A DNA stretch of 64,000 nt from Beijerinckiaceae bacterium (GTDB lineage: Bacteria; Pseudomonadota; Alphaproteobacteria; Rhizobiales; Beijerinckiaceae): assembly GCA_024304885.1 (NCBI GenBank), contig JALJOM010000003.1:66296-130295 (forward strand), in the 5' to 3' direction. The translations under genes were made by a program, and so were the position numbers. The notes beneath the pieces are model-generated. The model was given only the letters and a program-made list of their open reading frames with translations, was not told the origin of the DNA and made no database searches. Below are positions 36,820 to 46,413 of this stretch, piece by piece. Each line of letters opens with the position of its first letter. Position 1 is the stretch's first letter.

Positions 36820-37902
36820 ATGAGATCGCCTGGCTCCCTCTCGAGCTCGATCCGGCCGCGTCGGCTCGCTCGGGCGCTGTCCGATCCGGCCGCGCCGGAC
36901 GGCGGCTGCGGACTCTCGCTCTTTCGTATTCACCCGCAACCGGCGTCGGTCCGGCGCCCTGCACGATGCCTCGGCGGCCTCGCTGCCTTGGTTCTCGGGG
37001 GCCTTGCTGCCGCGGGAACCGCGGTGGCCGAAGAGCAGGCCCGCCCGCCTGTCGGCCAAGTGACGGGGACGCCGGTCATGGTCGCCCGTGCCTCGCGCGG
37101 CTGCTTTTCCTCGATCGTCCATGCGACCGGCTATCTCGTCGCCCGGGCGGAGGCGGTCACCGAATTTCCGATCGAGGGCTACGAGGTCGCGGAGATTCTC
37201 GCCCGGGACGGCGAGGCCGTCGTCGAGCGCCAGCCGCTGATGCGCCTCGTCCGTGCACCGGGGCAGGGCCTCGGCGGCCAATCGAACGTCGCCGCCGCGC
37301 TTCCGGCGACGATCGTGCTCAAGGCACTCGTCCCCGGGCGAATCATCATGTCGACGGCCGTCGTCGGTGCCCTCACCTCGCCCCGCTCGCCCCCTCTCTT
37401 GCGAATCGCGATCGACAGTCGGATCGAGGCGGACGTCGAGGTCTCGACCATCTACCTCCACAGGATCAGGGCCGGTCAACCCGCCGAGGTCACGCCCGAA
37501 GGCGCACGCGAGATCGCCGGCCGGGTACGCACGATCGCCGGAGCGGTCGACCCCGTGTCCCAGATGGGTCATGTCCGGATCGCGCTCGAAGGTGAGGCCC
37601 TGCTCGCGGCGGGGCGTTTCGTGCGCACGGCCATCGATACCGGAGAAAGTTGCGGGATCTCGGTCCCGCTCGCGGCCGTGAACCGGACGACCGAAGGCAC
37701 GAGCGTCCAGATCGTGCGCGGCAATCTCGTCGAGACGGTCAGGGTGAGGGTCGGCGAAATCTCGAACGATCGCATCGAGGTCCAGGCCGGGCTGCGCGAG
37801 GGCGACGTCGTCGTCGCCCATGCAGGCACCACGCTCAGGGACGGCGATCGGGTGGTTCCGGATTTTCTTCGAGAGCCGGCACAAGCGACGGGACACCGCT
37901 GA
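36820..37902 (+). CDS. RND efflux periplasmic adaptor subunit
   Basis: The 360-residue product is a membrane-fusion protein that links an RND pump to an outer-membrane channel. It has an N-terminal anchor or signal (LGGLAALVLGGLAAAGTAVA), a barrel-sandwich hybrid region (GYLVARAEAVTEFPIEGYEV, ILARDGEAVVERQPLM), a beta-barrel domain and a C-terminal membrane-proximal domain (VQAGLREGDVVVAHAGTTLRDGDRV). The alpha-hairpin is very short (GQGLGGQSNVAAAL), which is unusual for drug-pump adaptors. The ATG at MRSPGSL is uncertain. Its stop codon overlaps the next start (TGATG), so the two genes are translationally coupled. No outer-membrane factor is adjacent. Confidence 0.87.
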   Translation: MRSPGSLSSSIRPRRLARALSDPAAPDGGCGLSLFRIHPQPASVRRPARCLGGLAALVLGGLAAAGTAVAEEQARPPVGQVTGTPVMVARASRGCFSSIVHATGYLVARAEAVTEFPIEGYEVAEILARDGEAVVERQPLMRLVRAPGQGLGGQSNVAAALPATIVLKALVPGRIIMSTAVVGALTSPRSPPLLRIAIDSRIEADVEVSTIYLHRIRAGQPAEVTPEGAREIAGRVRTIAGAVDPVSQMGHVRIALEGEALLAAGRFVRTAIDTGESCGISVPLAAVNRTTEGTSVQIVRGNLVETVRVRVGEISNDRIEVQAGLREGDVVVAHAGTTLRDGDRVVPDFLREPAQATGHR

Positions 37903-40900
37903 TGGCCATCAATGTCTCCGCCTGGTCGATCCGGCGTCCGCTGCCGGCCATCGTCTTCGCCTTGGTGACGCTTGCGCTCGGCGCCGCGAGCTTCAGGACG
38001 CTGCCGGTCACTCTTCTTCCGAACGTCGATCAGCCGATCATCACGATCGTCATTGCCCAGTTCGGCGCGGCTCCAGCCGAGCTCGAGATCCAGGTCACCA
38101 AGCCGGTCGAGGACGCGGTCTCGGGCGTGGAAGGCGTCCGTCATATCCAGTCCCAGGTCACCGACGGCGTCTCGACGACGACGATCACCTTGGCCCTCGA
38201 TGCCGACACGGATCGCGCCCTGAACGACGTGAAGGACGCGATCACGCGAATCCGGGGCACGTTGCCCCGGGCGATCAACGAGCCCCTGATCCGCCAGGTC
38301 GGCGTCGTCGGATCGAGCATCCTGACCTATGCCGCGATCTCTCCCGGCAAGACGCCGGAGCAGGTCTCCAATTTCGTCGACGAGGTCGTCCGGCGGCAGC
38401 TGCAAGAGATTCGCGGGATCGGCAATGTCGAGCGGGTCGGCGGCGTCGATCGCGAGATTCTCGTCTCGCTGGATCCGGCCCGGCTCGATGCCTTCGGCCT
38501 CACCGCGGCGGATGTCAGCCGAAGGTTGCGTGGGATCAACCTCGACCTGACCGGCGGGCAGGCCGAGCTCGGCGGGCAGGATCAGTCGATAAGGACCATC
38601 GCCGGAGCCCGCACGCTCGCCGAGCTCGCCGGCACCATGCTGAGCCTGCCGCGCGGCGGCGAGGTGCGGCTCGACGATCTCGGCATGGTGACCGATACGA
38701 TCGCGGAGCCCCGGACCTTCGCGCGGCTCGACGGCGCGCCGGTCGTCGCCTTCAGCATCATGCGCTCGAAGGGCGCGAGCGATGTCGCCGTCGCGGCCGC
38801 GGTCGAGGAGCGGATCGCCGAGATCGCGAAATCCCACCCCGACTTCACCTTGAAGCTGATCGACACCTCCGTCGCCTATACGGAGGGCAACTATCATTCC
38901 GCGATCCACACCTTCTTCGAAGGTGCGGCGCTCGCCGTGATCGTGGTCTTCGTCTTCCTGCGCGATTTCCGCGCGACCGTGATCGCGGCGATCGCGCTGC
39001 CATTGTCGATCCTGCCCGCTTTCTTCGTCATGGATGCGTTGGGGTTCTCCTTGAACCTCGTCAGCCTTCTCGCGATCACGCTCGCGACCGGGATCCTGGT
39101 CGACGACGCGATCGTCGAGATCGAGAATATCGTCCGCCACATGCGGATGGGAAAATCGGCCTATCAGGCCGCGATCGACGCCGCCGACGAGATCGGTCTC
39201 GCCGTCATCGCGATCAGCCTCACGATCGTCGCGGTCTTCGTCCCCGTCAGCTTCATGAACAATATCGCGGGGCAATATTTCAAGCAGTTCGGCCTGACCG
39301 TCGCGGCCGAGGTCTTCTTCTCGCTGCTCGCCGCGCGCCTCATCACGCCGATGCTCGCCGCCTATTTCCTGAAGCCGCATGCTCGCCACGAGGAGTCCGT
39401 CGGACCGCTCTCGCGCCGCTACGGGCGTCTCGTCGAATGGTCGGTCGAGAATCGCTATGTGACGGTCGCGATCGGCCTCGTCCTGTTCGTGCTCTCGATC
39501 CTCAGCCTCGGGCTCGTCGGCACCGACTTCCAGCCGAACCAGGACCAGGGACGCTCGCACCTCGCGATCGAGCTGCATTCCGGCGCCTCCCTCGCCGATA
39601 CCGCGAAAGTCACGGAGCAGATCTCGAGCAAGCTGCGCCGGCATCCCGAGATCACCCATGTCTTCATCGACGGCGGGCGGATCCCTCCGATGACGGTCGA
39701 TGTGCGCAAGGCCGAGCTCGTGATCAACTATGTGCCGAGGACGGAGCGCAAGCTGAGCGTGCACGAGCTCGAGCGCAGGATCGGCAAGGAGCTCGAGGAC
39801 GTCCCCGACATTCGCGCCTGGTTCGTCGACGACTACGGCCAGAGGCCGGTCTCGTATGTCGTGACCGGCCAGGACCCGGTGACGGTCGCCAATTTCGCCT
39901 TGGAGCTCGCCGGCCAGATGCGGCGCATCCCGCTCGTGGCCGATGTCGTCCCCTCGACCTCGCTGGAGCGACCCGAGCTCCTCGTCAAGCTCGACCGCGA
40001 CCTCGCCGCCCGGATGGGGGTCTCGACCGAGGCCTTGTCCGAGACGCTGCGCATCGCGACGATCGGCGACATGGGACCTGCGCTCGCGAAGTTCGATGCC
40101 GGGGACCGGCTCGTGCCGATCCGCGTGCAGCTCCAGAGCGAGGCGCGGACCGACCGGCAGGTGCTCGAGAACCTGAAGGTTCCGACCGGGGCCGGCGCCG
40201 CGGTGCCGCTACGGACGATCGCCGTGGTCGAGCTCGGCCAGGGCGTGGCCACGATCGACCGCTTCGATCGCGAGCGCCAGGCGACGATCCAGGCCGATCT
40301 CGCGCCGGGCGCCACCTTGAGCGAGGCGGAGACCGCGATCTATGCCCTGCCGCTCATGAAGAAGCCCCCGCCCGGGATCGAGGTGGCGAAGTCGGGCGAC
40401 GCCGAGGCCATGGCCGAATTGTTCGCGGGCTTCGGCGAGGCCATGCGCTACGGCCTTCTCGCGGTCTATGCGGTGCTCGTCATCCTGTTCGCGAGCTTCC
40501 TCCAGCCGGTCACCATCCTGTTCTCCTTGCCGCTGTCGATCGGCGGCGCGATACTCGGGCTTCTCGTCATGAGGCTGCCGATGAGCATGCCGGTCATCAT
40601 CGGCATCCTGATGCTCATGGGCATCGTGACCAAGAACGCGATCATGCTGGTCGATTTCTCGATCGACGCCATGAAGAGCGGCATGGCCCGGACGCCGGCG
40701 ATCGTCGAGGCCGGCATGAAGCGCGCGAGGCCCATCGTCATGACGACCGTCGCCATGGTCGCCGGCATGATCCCGAGCGCCTTCGCGATCGGCGCGGGCG
40801 GCGAGTTCCGCTCGCCCATGGCGATCGCCGTCATCGGCGGCCTCGTCGTCTCGACCTTGCTGTCGCTCCTGTTCGTGCCGGCCTTCTTCGCCGTGATGGA

Positions 40901-41042
40901 CGACGTCGGGCTCGCGATCAAGCAATCGTGGGACCGCTTCACCGCGCCGGCGACGCGCACGCCCGAGCCCGCGATGGCCAAGGGAGGCACCGAGCTCGCC
41001 GCGCACCGCAAGGGCGGCGTGACCGGGCGGCCCGCGGAATAG
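37902..41042 (+). CDS. RND efflux inner-membrane transporter (HAE-1/AcrB family)
   Basis: The 1046-residue product is a proton-driven RND transporter, probably trimeric, that exports small hydrophobic molecules. The first helix region reads WSIRRPLPAIVFALVTLALG. There are two large periplasmic loops (about residues 40-330 and 560-850). The proton-relay residues are present: the Asp pair in GILVDDAIVEIENI of TM4 and Lys in GIVTKNAIMLVDF of TM10. Length and twelve-helix layout are standard. It is coupled to the adaptor gene. An imperfect stem-loop at 41076-41113 follows. The substrate cannot be predicted from sequence. Confidence 0.95.
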   Translation: MAINVSAWSIRRPLPAIVFALVTLALGAASFRTLPVTLLPNVDQPIITIVIAQFGAAPAELEIQVTKPVEDAVSGVEGVRHIQSQVTDGVSTTTITLALDADTDRALNDVKDAITRIRGTLPRAINEPLIRQVGVVGSSILTYAAISPGKTPEQVSNFVDEVVRRQLQEIRGIGNVERVGGVDREILVSLDPARLDAFGLTAADVSRRLRGINLDLTGGQAELGGQDQSIRTIAGARTLAELAGTMLSLPRGGEVRLDDLGMVTDTIAEPRTFARLDGAPVVAFSIMRSKGASDVAVAAAVEERIAEIAKSHPDFTLKLIDTSVAYTEGNYHSAIHTFFEGAALAVIVVFVFLRDFRATVIAAIALPLSILPAFFVMDALGFSLNLVSLLAITLATGILVDDAIVEIENIVRHMRMGKSAYQAAIDAADEIGLAVIAISLTIVAVFVPVSFMNNIAGQYFKQFGLTVAAEVFFSLLAARLITPMLAAYFLKPHARHEESVGPLSRRYGRLVEWSVENRYVTVAIGLVLFVLSILSLGLVGTDFQPNQDQGRSHLAIELHSGASLADTAKVTEQISSKLRRHPEITHVFIDGGRIPPMTVDVRKAELVINYVPRTERKLSVHELERRIGKELEDVPDIRAWFVDDYGQRPVSYVVTGQDPVTVANFALELAGQMRRIPLVADVVPSTSLERPELLVKLDRDLAARMGVSTEALSETLRIATIGDMGPALAKFDAGDRLVPIRVQLQSEARTDRQVLENLKVPTGAGAAVPLRTIAVVELGQGVATIDRFDRERQATIQADLAPGATLSEAETAIYALPLMKKPPPGIEVAKSGDAEAMAELFAGFGEAMRYGLLAVYAVLVILFASFLQPVTILFSLPLSIGGAILGLLVMRLPMSMPVIIGILMLMGIVTKNAIMLVDFSIDAMKSGMARTPAIVEAGMKRARPIVMTTVAMVAGMIPSAFAIGAGGEFRSPMAIAVIGGLVVSTLLSLLFVPAFFAVMDDVGLAIKQSWDRFTAPATRTPEPAMAKGGTELAAHRKGGVTGRPAE

Positions 41043-41075
41043 GGAGGCGCCGCCGCCTCGGTCGGCTTCTGACCC

Positions 41076-41113
41076 TAGCCTGTTTGCTGGCCAAAGGACG
41101 ATGTAACAGGCTA
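41076..41113 (+). terminator. Stem-loop between the RND gene and hisB
   Basis: TAGCCTGTT (41076-41084) pairs exactly with AACAGGCTA (41105-41113). There is no T tract. It could be a terminator of the efflux operon or part of the his leader; no leader peptide with a His run is seen. Confidence 0.4.
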
Positions 41114-41163
41114 GAAGGCATCGCCTTCGAGATCCCTGTTTCATCTTGCCCCGCTGAGCCGAC

Positions 41164-41757
41164 ATGCGCACCGCCGCCATAGCCCGAAAGACCAAGGAAA
41201 CCGAGATCGCGGTCGAGGTCACGCTCGACGGCACCGGCAAGGCCCAAATCTCGACGGGAATCGGCTTCTTCGACCATATGCTGGAGCAGCTCGCCAAGCA
41301 TTCGCTGATCGACATGACGATCAGTGCCAAGGGCGATCTGCACATCGACTTTCATCATACCGTCGAGGATACGGGCATCGCGCTCGGCCAGGCGGTCCGA
41401 ACGGCGCTCGCCGACATGGCCGGCATCACCCGCTTCGCCGACGTGCTGATCCCGATGGACGAGACGCTGACCCGTGTCGCGGTCGATGTCTCGGGCCGGC
41501 CCTTCCTCGTTTTCCGCACGAGGTTCGAGCGCGCCAAGATCGGCACTTTCGATACCGAGCTCGTGCGCGAGTTCTTTCAGGCCTTTACCATGCACGCCGG
41601 CATGAATATTCATGTCGAGACGCTCTATGGCGAGAACTCGCACCATATCGCCGAATCGTCGTTCAAGGGCCTCGCCCGCTGCCTGAAGGCCGCGGTCGCG
41701 CTGGACCCGCGCCAGGCGGGCGTCATACCCTCGACCAAGGGCGCGCTCGGCGGCTGA
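41164..41757 (+). CDS. hisB: Imidazoleglycerol-phosphate dehydratase
   Basis: It catalyses the dehydration of imidazoleglycerol phosphate to imidazoleacetol phosphate, step six of histidine synthesis. The 197-residue product is the monofunctional form without a phosphatase domain. The manganese-binding motifs [37 protein letters not shown] and [10 protein letters not shown] are intact. It opens the his gene run of this window (hisB-DUF2628-hisH-hisA-hisF-hisE). Confidence 0.97.
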   Translation: MRTAAIARKTKETEIAVEVTLDGTGKAQISTGIGFFDHMLEQLAKHSLIDMTISAKGDLHIDFHHTVEDTGIALGQAVRTALADMAGITRFADVLIPMDETLTRVAVDVSGRPFLVFRTRFERAKIGTFDTELVREFFQAFTMHAGMNIHVETLYGENSHHIAESSFKGLARCLKAAVALDPRQAGVIPSTKGALGG

Positions 41758-41885
41758 GCCGGTCGGCAGCCCCGTTACGCCGCGCCCAGCTTACGGCTCC
41801 CTCGTCCCGAGGAGGACCCGAGGGGGTCGTCTCGAAGGGCAGGCAAGCTCGCATCCGTTCGCTGCAGGCCATAAGGAGCCGGACC

Positions 41886-42293
41886 TTGGCCATCTATCGG
41901 ATTCATTCTCGCGGTCCCGAGCCCGACGCCCTCCGCGACGCGCTTTTCCTGCGCGACGGATTTTCCTTCGGTGCCTTCTGGCTCGGGCCGATCTGGCTTC
42001 TGCGGCACGGGCTCTATGCCCGCTGCGTGATCTGGGCCCTGGCGCTTGCGATCGTCGCGCTTGCCGCCGGCACGATCCTGTCGCCGGCCGCGGCCGTAGG
42101 TGTCGTTCTCGCGCTCCAGGCCTTGCTCGGCCTCGAGGCGGATGACCTGCTCCAGGGCAAGCTCGCCGGAGCCGGCTATCTCCTCGTCGATATCGTCGCG
42201 GCGCGAAACCTCGACGAGGCCGAGGTCACGTTCTTCCGGCGTTACGCGCCCGCGCGCACCTGTGCCGTTCCCGATTCCGAGGCAGGCCCTTGA
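41886..42293 (+). CDS. DUF2628 membrane protein in the his operon
   Basis: The 135-residue product belongs to DUF2628, short membrane proteins commonly found between hisB and hisH in Hyphomicrobiales. It has an amphipathic start ([19 protein letters not shown]), the conserved [19 protein letters not shown], and two following hydrophobic segments. No function is known. The best start is TTG at 41886, preceded by a strong AAGGAG; the initiating residue would be Met. Its stop codon overlaps the hisH start. Confidence 0.88.
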   Translation: MAIYRIHSRGPEPDALRDALFLRDGFSFGAFWLGPIWLLRHGLYARCVIWALALAIVALAAGTILSPAAAVGVVLALQALLGLEADDLLQGKLAGAGYLLVDIVAARNLDEAEVTFFRRYAPARTCAVPDSEAGP

Positions 42294-42940
42294 CCGTCGC
42301 CATCATCGACTACGGATCCGGCAACCTCCATTCCGCGCACAAGGCCTTCGAGCGGGCCGCGCGCGAATCCGCCTCGGCCGAGGACATCGTCGTGACCAGC
42401 GACCCCGAGGTGGTCGCGCGGGCGGAAAGGCTCGTCCTGCCGGGGGTCGGCGCCTTCGCCGATTGCCGCAGGGGCCTCGCCGCCGTGCCCGGCATGGTCG
42501 CGGCCATGACGGAGGCCGTGCAAGAGAAGGCGCGACCCTTCCTCGGGATTTGCGTCGGCATGCAGCTTCTCGCGACACGCGGCCTCGAGCACGGGGTGAC
42601 CGAGGGCCTCGACTGGATCGGCGGCGACGTCGCCGCGATCGATGCGCAAGGGGGCCGGCTGCGCATCCCGCACATGGGCTGGAACACGCTCGAGCTCAGG
42701 CGCACCCATCCGCTGCTGGCCGGCATTCCGACAGGACCCGAGGGGCTGCACGCCTATTTCGTGCATTCCTATGCTTTCCGTCCCACAGAGGAGGACCATG
42801 TCATCGCCGCGACGGACTACGGCTCTCCCCTCGCCGCGCTGATCGGGCGCGACAATATCGCAGGCGTCCAGTTCCATCCCGAGAAGAGCCAGGCGCTCGG
42901 CCTTGCCCTCATCGCCAATTTCCTGAGGTGGCGGCCATGA
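42290..42940 (+). CDS. hisH: Imidazole glycerol phosphate synthase, glutaminase subunit
   Basis: HisH hydrolyses glutamine and passes ammonia to HisF. The 216-residue class I amidotransferase has the nucleophile Cys in [15 protein letters not shown] and the His-Glu pair in [25 protein letters not shown] forms the oxyanion strand. It appears to start at TTG, overlapping the stop of the preceding gene by four bases, and overlaps hisA at its end (ATGA), so the three are translationally coupled. Confidence 0.96.
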   Translation: MTVAIIDYGSGNLHSAHKAFERAARESASAEDIVVTSDPEVVARAERLVLPGVGAFADCRRGLAAVPGMVAAMTEAVQEKARPFLGICVGMQLLATRGLEHGVTEGLDWIGGDVAAIDAQGGRLRIPHMGWNTLELRRTHPLLAGIPTGPEGLHAYFVHSYAFRPTEEDHVIAATDYGSPLAALIGRDNIAGVQFHPEKSQALGLALIANFLRWRP

Positions 42941-43689
42941 TCTTGATCCCGGCGATCGACCTCAAGGACGGAAAATGCGTGCGCCTGGAGCAGGGCGACA
43001 TGGCGAGGGCGACGATCTTCAACGTCGACCCGGCGGCTCAAGCGAGGACTTTCGAGCGGCAGGGCTTCACCTTTCTCCATGTGGTCGACCTCGACGGCGC
43101 CTTCGCCGGAAAGCCGATGAATGCCGAGGCGGTGGACGCGATCGTTGCGGCCGTGAAGCTGCCCATTCAGCTCGGCGGCGGCATCCGCGACCTCGCGACG
43201 ATCGAGGGCTGGCTCGGCAAGGGCGTGGCGCGGGTCATCATCGGGACCGCCGCGGTGCGCGATCCGAGCCTCGTCCGTTCGGCGGCGCGGGCCTTTCCCG
43301 GGCAGGTCGCGGTCGGGATCGACGCGCGTGACGGCTATGTCGCGGTCGAAGGCTGGGCGACGACGGCGGCGATCACGGCGCGGGAGCTCGGCCGGCGGTT
43401 CGAGGACGCCGGCGTCGCCGCGATCGTCTATACCGACATCGCCCGCGACGGCGTCTTGCGCGGGTTGAACATCGAGGGCACGCTCGCCCTCGCGAATGCG
43501 CTCTCGATCCCGGTCATCGCCTCGGGCGGTCTCGCATCGCTCGCCGACGTCGAGCGCCTGCTCCAGCCCGATTGCGCCAAGCTCGAAGGCGCGATCACGG
43601 GCCGCGCGCTCTACGACGGGCGGCTCGACGCGGCGGCGGCTTTGGCCTTGATCCGCGCCCAGCCGGCCGCGCATTCGGCCTCGACATAG
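42937..43689 (+). CDS. hisA: ProFAR isomerase
   Basis: This (beta-alpha)8 barrel enzyme isomerises the ProFAR aminoaldose to PRFAR, step four of histidine synthesis. The 250-residue product has the catalytic Asp in [18 protein letters not shown] and the second in [13 protein letters not shown], and the phosphate-binding loops QLGGGIRDL and [11 protein letters not shown]. The start overlaps the hisH stop. It is followed by hisF ten bases on. Confidence 0.97.
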   Translation: MILIPAIDLKDGKCVRLEQGDMARATIFNVDPAAQARTFERQGFTFLHVVDLDGAFAGKPMNAEAVDAIVAAVKLPIQLGGGIRDLATIEGWLGKGVARVIIGTAAVRDPSLVRSAARAFPGQVAVGIDARDGYVAVEGWATTAAITARELGRRFEDAGVAAIVYTDIARDGVLRGLNIEGTLALANALSIPVIASGGLASLADVERLLQPDCAKLEGAITGRALYDGRLDAAAALALIRAQPAAHSAST

Positions 43690-43698
43690 ACGGACGAG

Positions 43699-44505
43699 AT
43701 GCTCAAAGCCCGCGTCATCCCCTGCCTCGACGTCAAGGACGGCCGCGTCGTCAAGGGCGTCAATTTCGTCGATCTGCGAGATGCCGGCGACCCGGTCGCC
43801 TGCGCGATCGCCTATGATGCGGCCGGCGCCGACGAGCTCTGCTTTCTCGACATCACGGCGAGCCACGAGGACCGCGGCATCCTCCTCGAGGTCGTGCGCC
43901 GCACCGCGGAAGCCTGCTTCATGCCGCTGACCGTCGGCGGCGGCGTGCGCACGATCGACGACATCCGCGCCCTGCTTCTCGCCGGCGCCGACAAGGTGTC
44001 GATCATGACGGCGGCCGTCGCCAACCGCGATTTCGTCCGCGAGGGCGCGGAGAAATTCGGCAGCCAGTGCATCGTGGTCGCGATCGACGCGAAGGAGACC
44101 GCGCCGGGACGCTGGGAAATTTTCACGCACGGCGGGAGGAAGCCGACCGGCCTCGACGCCATCGCCTATGCGCAAGAAGTCGTCGCCCTCGGAGCCGGCG
44201 AAATCCTCCTCACCTCGATGGATCGCGACGGAACCAAGGCGGGTTTCGACCTCGCGCTCACCCGCGCAGTCACGCAGGCGGTCAACGTGCCCGTGATCGC
44301 CTCCGGCGGCGTCGGAACGCTCGACCATCTCGTCGAGGGCATCAGGGACGGCGGGGCGACGGCCGTGCTCGCCGCCTCGATCTTCCATTTCGGCGAATAC
44401 ACGATCGCGGAAGCCAAGCGCTACATGGCCGGCAAAGGGCTCGCGATGCGCCTCGACCCCGCCGCGAGCGCGGCCCCGGCCGAGCCGGCCCGGCACCCGT
44501 CCTGA
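43699..44505 (+). CDS. hisF: Imidazole glycerol phosphate synthase, cyclase subunit
   Basis: HisF uses ammonia from HisH to convert PRFAR to imidazoleglycerol phosphate and AICAR. The 268-residue barrel has the catalytic Asp residues in [16 protein letters not shown] and VVAIDAKE, and the phosphate sites [11 protein letters not shown] and [15 protein letters not shown] short Ala/Pro-rich tail extends past the fold. A gap of 135 bases separates it from hisE. Confidence 0.97.
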   Translation: MLKARVIPCLDVKDGRVVKGVNFVDLRDAGDPVACAIAYDAAGADELCFLDITASHEDRGILLEVVRRTAEACFMPLTVGGGVRTIDDIRALLLAGADKVSIMTAAVANRDFVREGAEKFGSQCIVVAIDAKETAPGRWEIFTHGGRKPTGLDAIAYAQEVVALGAGEILLTSMDRDGTKAGFDLALTRAVTQAVNVPVIASGGVGTLDHLVEGIRDGGATAVLAASIFHFGEYTIAEAKRYMAGKGLAMRLDPAASAAPAEPARHPS

Positions 44506-44640
44506 TTTGGCAAAATTCGGCTCGAGGCTTATATCTTTCGAGGTTTTCCTGCTACGGCAGCGTCCCTGCATCGCGTATTGTCCCCGGATGAAAGCCGAAA
44601 TCGAGCGTGCCTTCCCTGGCGCTTCGCTCCGGAGGGGTCG

Positions 44641-44976
44641 ATGAGCCGTTTCTCCTTGGACGATCTCGCTGCCGTCATCGCATCTCGGGCGGAGACGACG
44701 GCGGAGAAGTCCTACACGCGCTCGCTTCTCGACGGCGGGGCGCCGCGCGTAGCGAAGAAGCTCGGCGAGGAGGCGATCGAATGCGTGATCGCCGCCCTCG
44801 ACACCGACCGCGCCGCTCTCGTCGGCGAAGCCGCCGACCTCCTCTATCACCTGATGGTGCTCCTGCATCTGCAGGGCGTCGCGTTCGACGAGATCCTCGC
44901 CGAGCTCGAGCGGCGCACGGCTCGCTCCGGTCACGAGGAGAAGGCCGCACGCGCCAAGGTCGCGGGGGGCGCGTGA
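44641..44976 (+). CDS. hisE: Phosphoribosyl-ATP pyrophosphatase
   Basis: HisE removes pyrophosphate from phosphoribosyl-ATP, step two of the pathway. The 111-residue, all-helical product has the MazG-like metal site [15 protein letters not shown] and [13 protein letters not shown]. The Met at [10 protein letters not shown] gives the usual start; the longer upstream frame has no family similarity. HisI (the cyclohydrolase) is not in the window, so it is encoded separately. The stop overlaps the coaA start by one base. Confidence 0.95.
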   Translation: MSRFSLDDLAAVIASRAETTAEKSYTRSLLDGGAPRVAKKLGEEAIECVIAALDTDRAALVGEAADLLYHLMVLLHLQGVAFDEILAELERRTARSGHEEKAARAKVAGGA

Positions 44977-45938
44977 TGGACGCCCACGCCCCGACCACGG
45001 CGGCGGATCTGTCACCCTACCATCATTTCTCGCGCGCCGAATGGGCCGCGCTGCGCGCCGACACGCCGCTGACCTTGTCCATGGGGGACCTCGTCCGGCT
45101 GCGCTCGCTCAACGACCCGATCTCGCTCGAGGAGGTGGTGGAGATCTACCTGCCCTTGTCGCGCTTGCTCGCGCTTTATGTCGCTGCGACGCAAGGGCTC
45201 TACAAGGCCACGCAACGCTTTCTCGGCGCCGACGGCGGCAATGTCCCCTATATCATCGGGGTCGCGGGCTCGGTCTCGGTCGGAAAATCCACGCTCTCGC
45301 GGGTGATGCAGGCGCTTCTCGCGCGCTGGCCCAACACGCCGAAGGTCCAGCTCGTCACGACGGACGGCTTCCTCCACGCCAATGCCGTGCTCACCGCGGA
45401 AGGCCTGATGGACAAGAAGGGCTTTCCGGAGAGCTACGACGGAACGGCTCTGATCCGCTTTCTCTCCGACGTGAAGGCCGGCAAGCGCAATGTGCAGGCA
45501 CCGGTCTATTCTCATGTCACCTATGACATCATCCCGGGCGAGAGCGTGCTCGTCGATCGGCCGGACATCCTCATCGTCGAAGGGCTCAACGTGCTGCAGC
45601 CGAGCCGGCCCGCGAAGGACGGTCGCGCCGTGCCTTTCGTGTCGGACTTCTTCGACTTCACGGTCTATCTCCACGCCGAGGAGGCCGATCTCGAGCGCTG
45701 GTACATCGACCGCTTCATGCGGCTGCGCCTGACCTCGTTTCGCGATCCCTTGTCCTTCTTCAAGAAATACGCCGATGCCGACGACGTCGAGGCCGAGGCC
45801 ATCGCACGCGACATCTGGACGAGAATCAACCTGCGCAACCTGCGCGACAATATCCTCCCCACAAAGGCCCGCGCCGATCTCGTGCTGACCAAGGGGTCGA
45901 GCCACCACATCGAGGAGGTCGAGCTCAGGAAGCTGTGA
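44976..45938 (+). CDS. coaA: Pantothenate kinase type I
   Basis: CoaA phosphorylates pantothenate, the first and usually feedback-inhibited step of coenzyme A synthesis. The 320-residue product has the Walker A loop [15 protein letters not shown], the pantothenate-binding region [22 protein letters not shown], and the C-terminal FFKKYAD with [14 protein letters not shown]. The length matches the Escherichia coli enzyme. It overlaps hisE, a conserved hisE-coaA arrangement in alphaproteobacteria, so both are probably expressed from one message. Confidence 0.96.
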   Translation: MDAHAPTTAADLSPYHHFSRAEWAALRADTPLTLSMGDLVRLRSLNDPISLEEVVEIYLPLSRLLALYVAATQGLYKATQRFLGADGGNVPYIIGVAGSVSVGKSTLSRVMQALLARWPNTPKVQLVTTDGFLHANAVLTAEGLMDKKGFPESYDGTALIRFLSDVKAGKRNVQAPVYSHVTYDIIPGESVLVDRPDILIVEGLNVLQPSRPAKDGRAVPFVSDFFDFTVYLHAEEADLERWYIDRFMRLRLTSFRDPLSFFKKYADADDVEAEAIARDIWTRINLRNLRDNILPTKARADLVLTKGSSHHIEEVELRKL

Positions 45939-46413
45939 GGGCGTAGCATCCATCCCGCTCGGGCGTAGGCGGATGCGACGCGGCCGGGTGGGGCCGAGCC
46001 GGCCAGCACCGCATCGGCACCGGCTCCCCGGGACGCGAGCAGGCTCTCCGTCATCGCCCGGGCGCCGATCGATCCGAGCATGGCCCGCCGAGGCCATGAT
46101 CATCGGCGTCGGGACGACGGTGCGAGGACGGCTCCACGTTTTTCCGCTGCCGACGTCATAGCGGATATCTTGCACCGGGCTCGGCCAGGGACGATATCGA
46201 GGGCGCAGCTATCGCCTGCTGCCGCAGCCGCTTGCGCTCGAGGTCTGCCGGGTCGCGGCCTCGCTCCGACGAGGCGCCTCGCCGGTCGCAGGGCGGCAGA
46301 GGCGATCGCCCTGCTCTTCATGCAAGTCGGTGCGCAGCGTCGCCGCCGCGCGGACCTGCCGGTCGCGGGTCGCGACGCCGTCGCGAGAGCATATCGGGAA
46401 GGAGGTCTCGGGA
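45939..46413. other. Intergenic region before htpG
   Basis: I see no gene or family A/B repeat in these 475 bases. The last 15 bases carry the strong htpG ribosome binding site (GGAAGGAGG). A heat-shock promoter is plausible here but no consensus could be read with confidence. Confidence 0.35.

Noticed and set aside
37569-39764. 731-residue open frame opposite the RND transporter
   Set aside because: Low-complexity, Asp/Arg-rich text mirrored from a well-conserved transporter on the other strand.
42817-45015. 732-residue open frame opposite the his genes
   Set aside because: Opposite hisA, hisF and hisE with all motifs intact; no recognisable fold in the antisense text.
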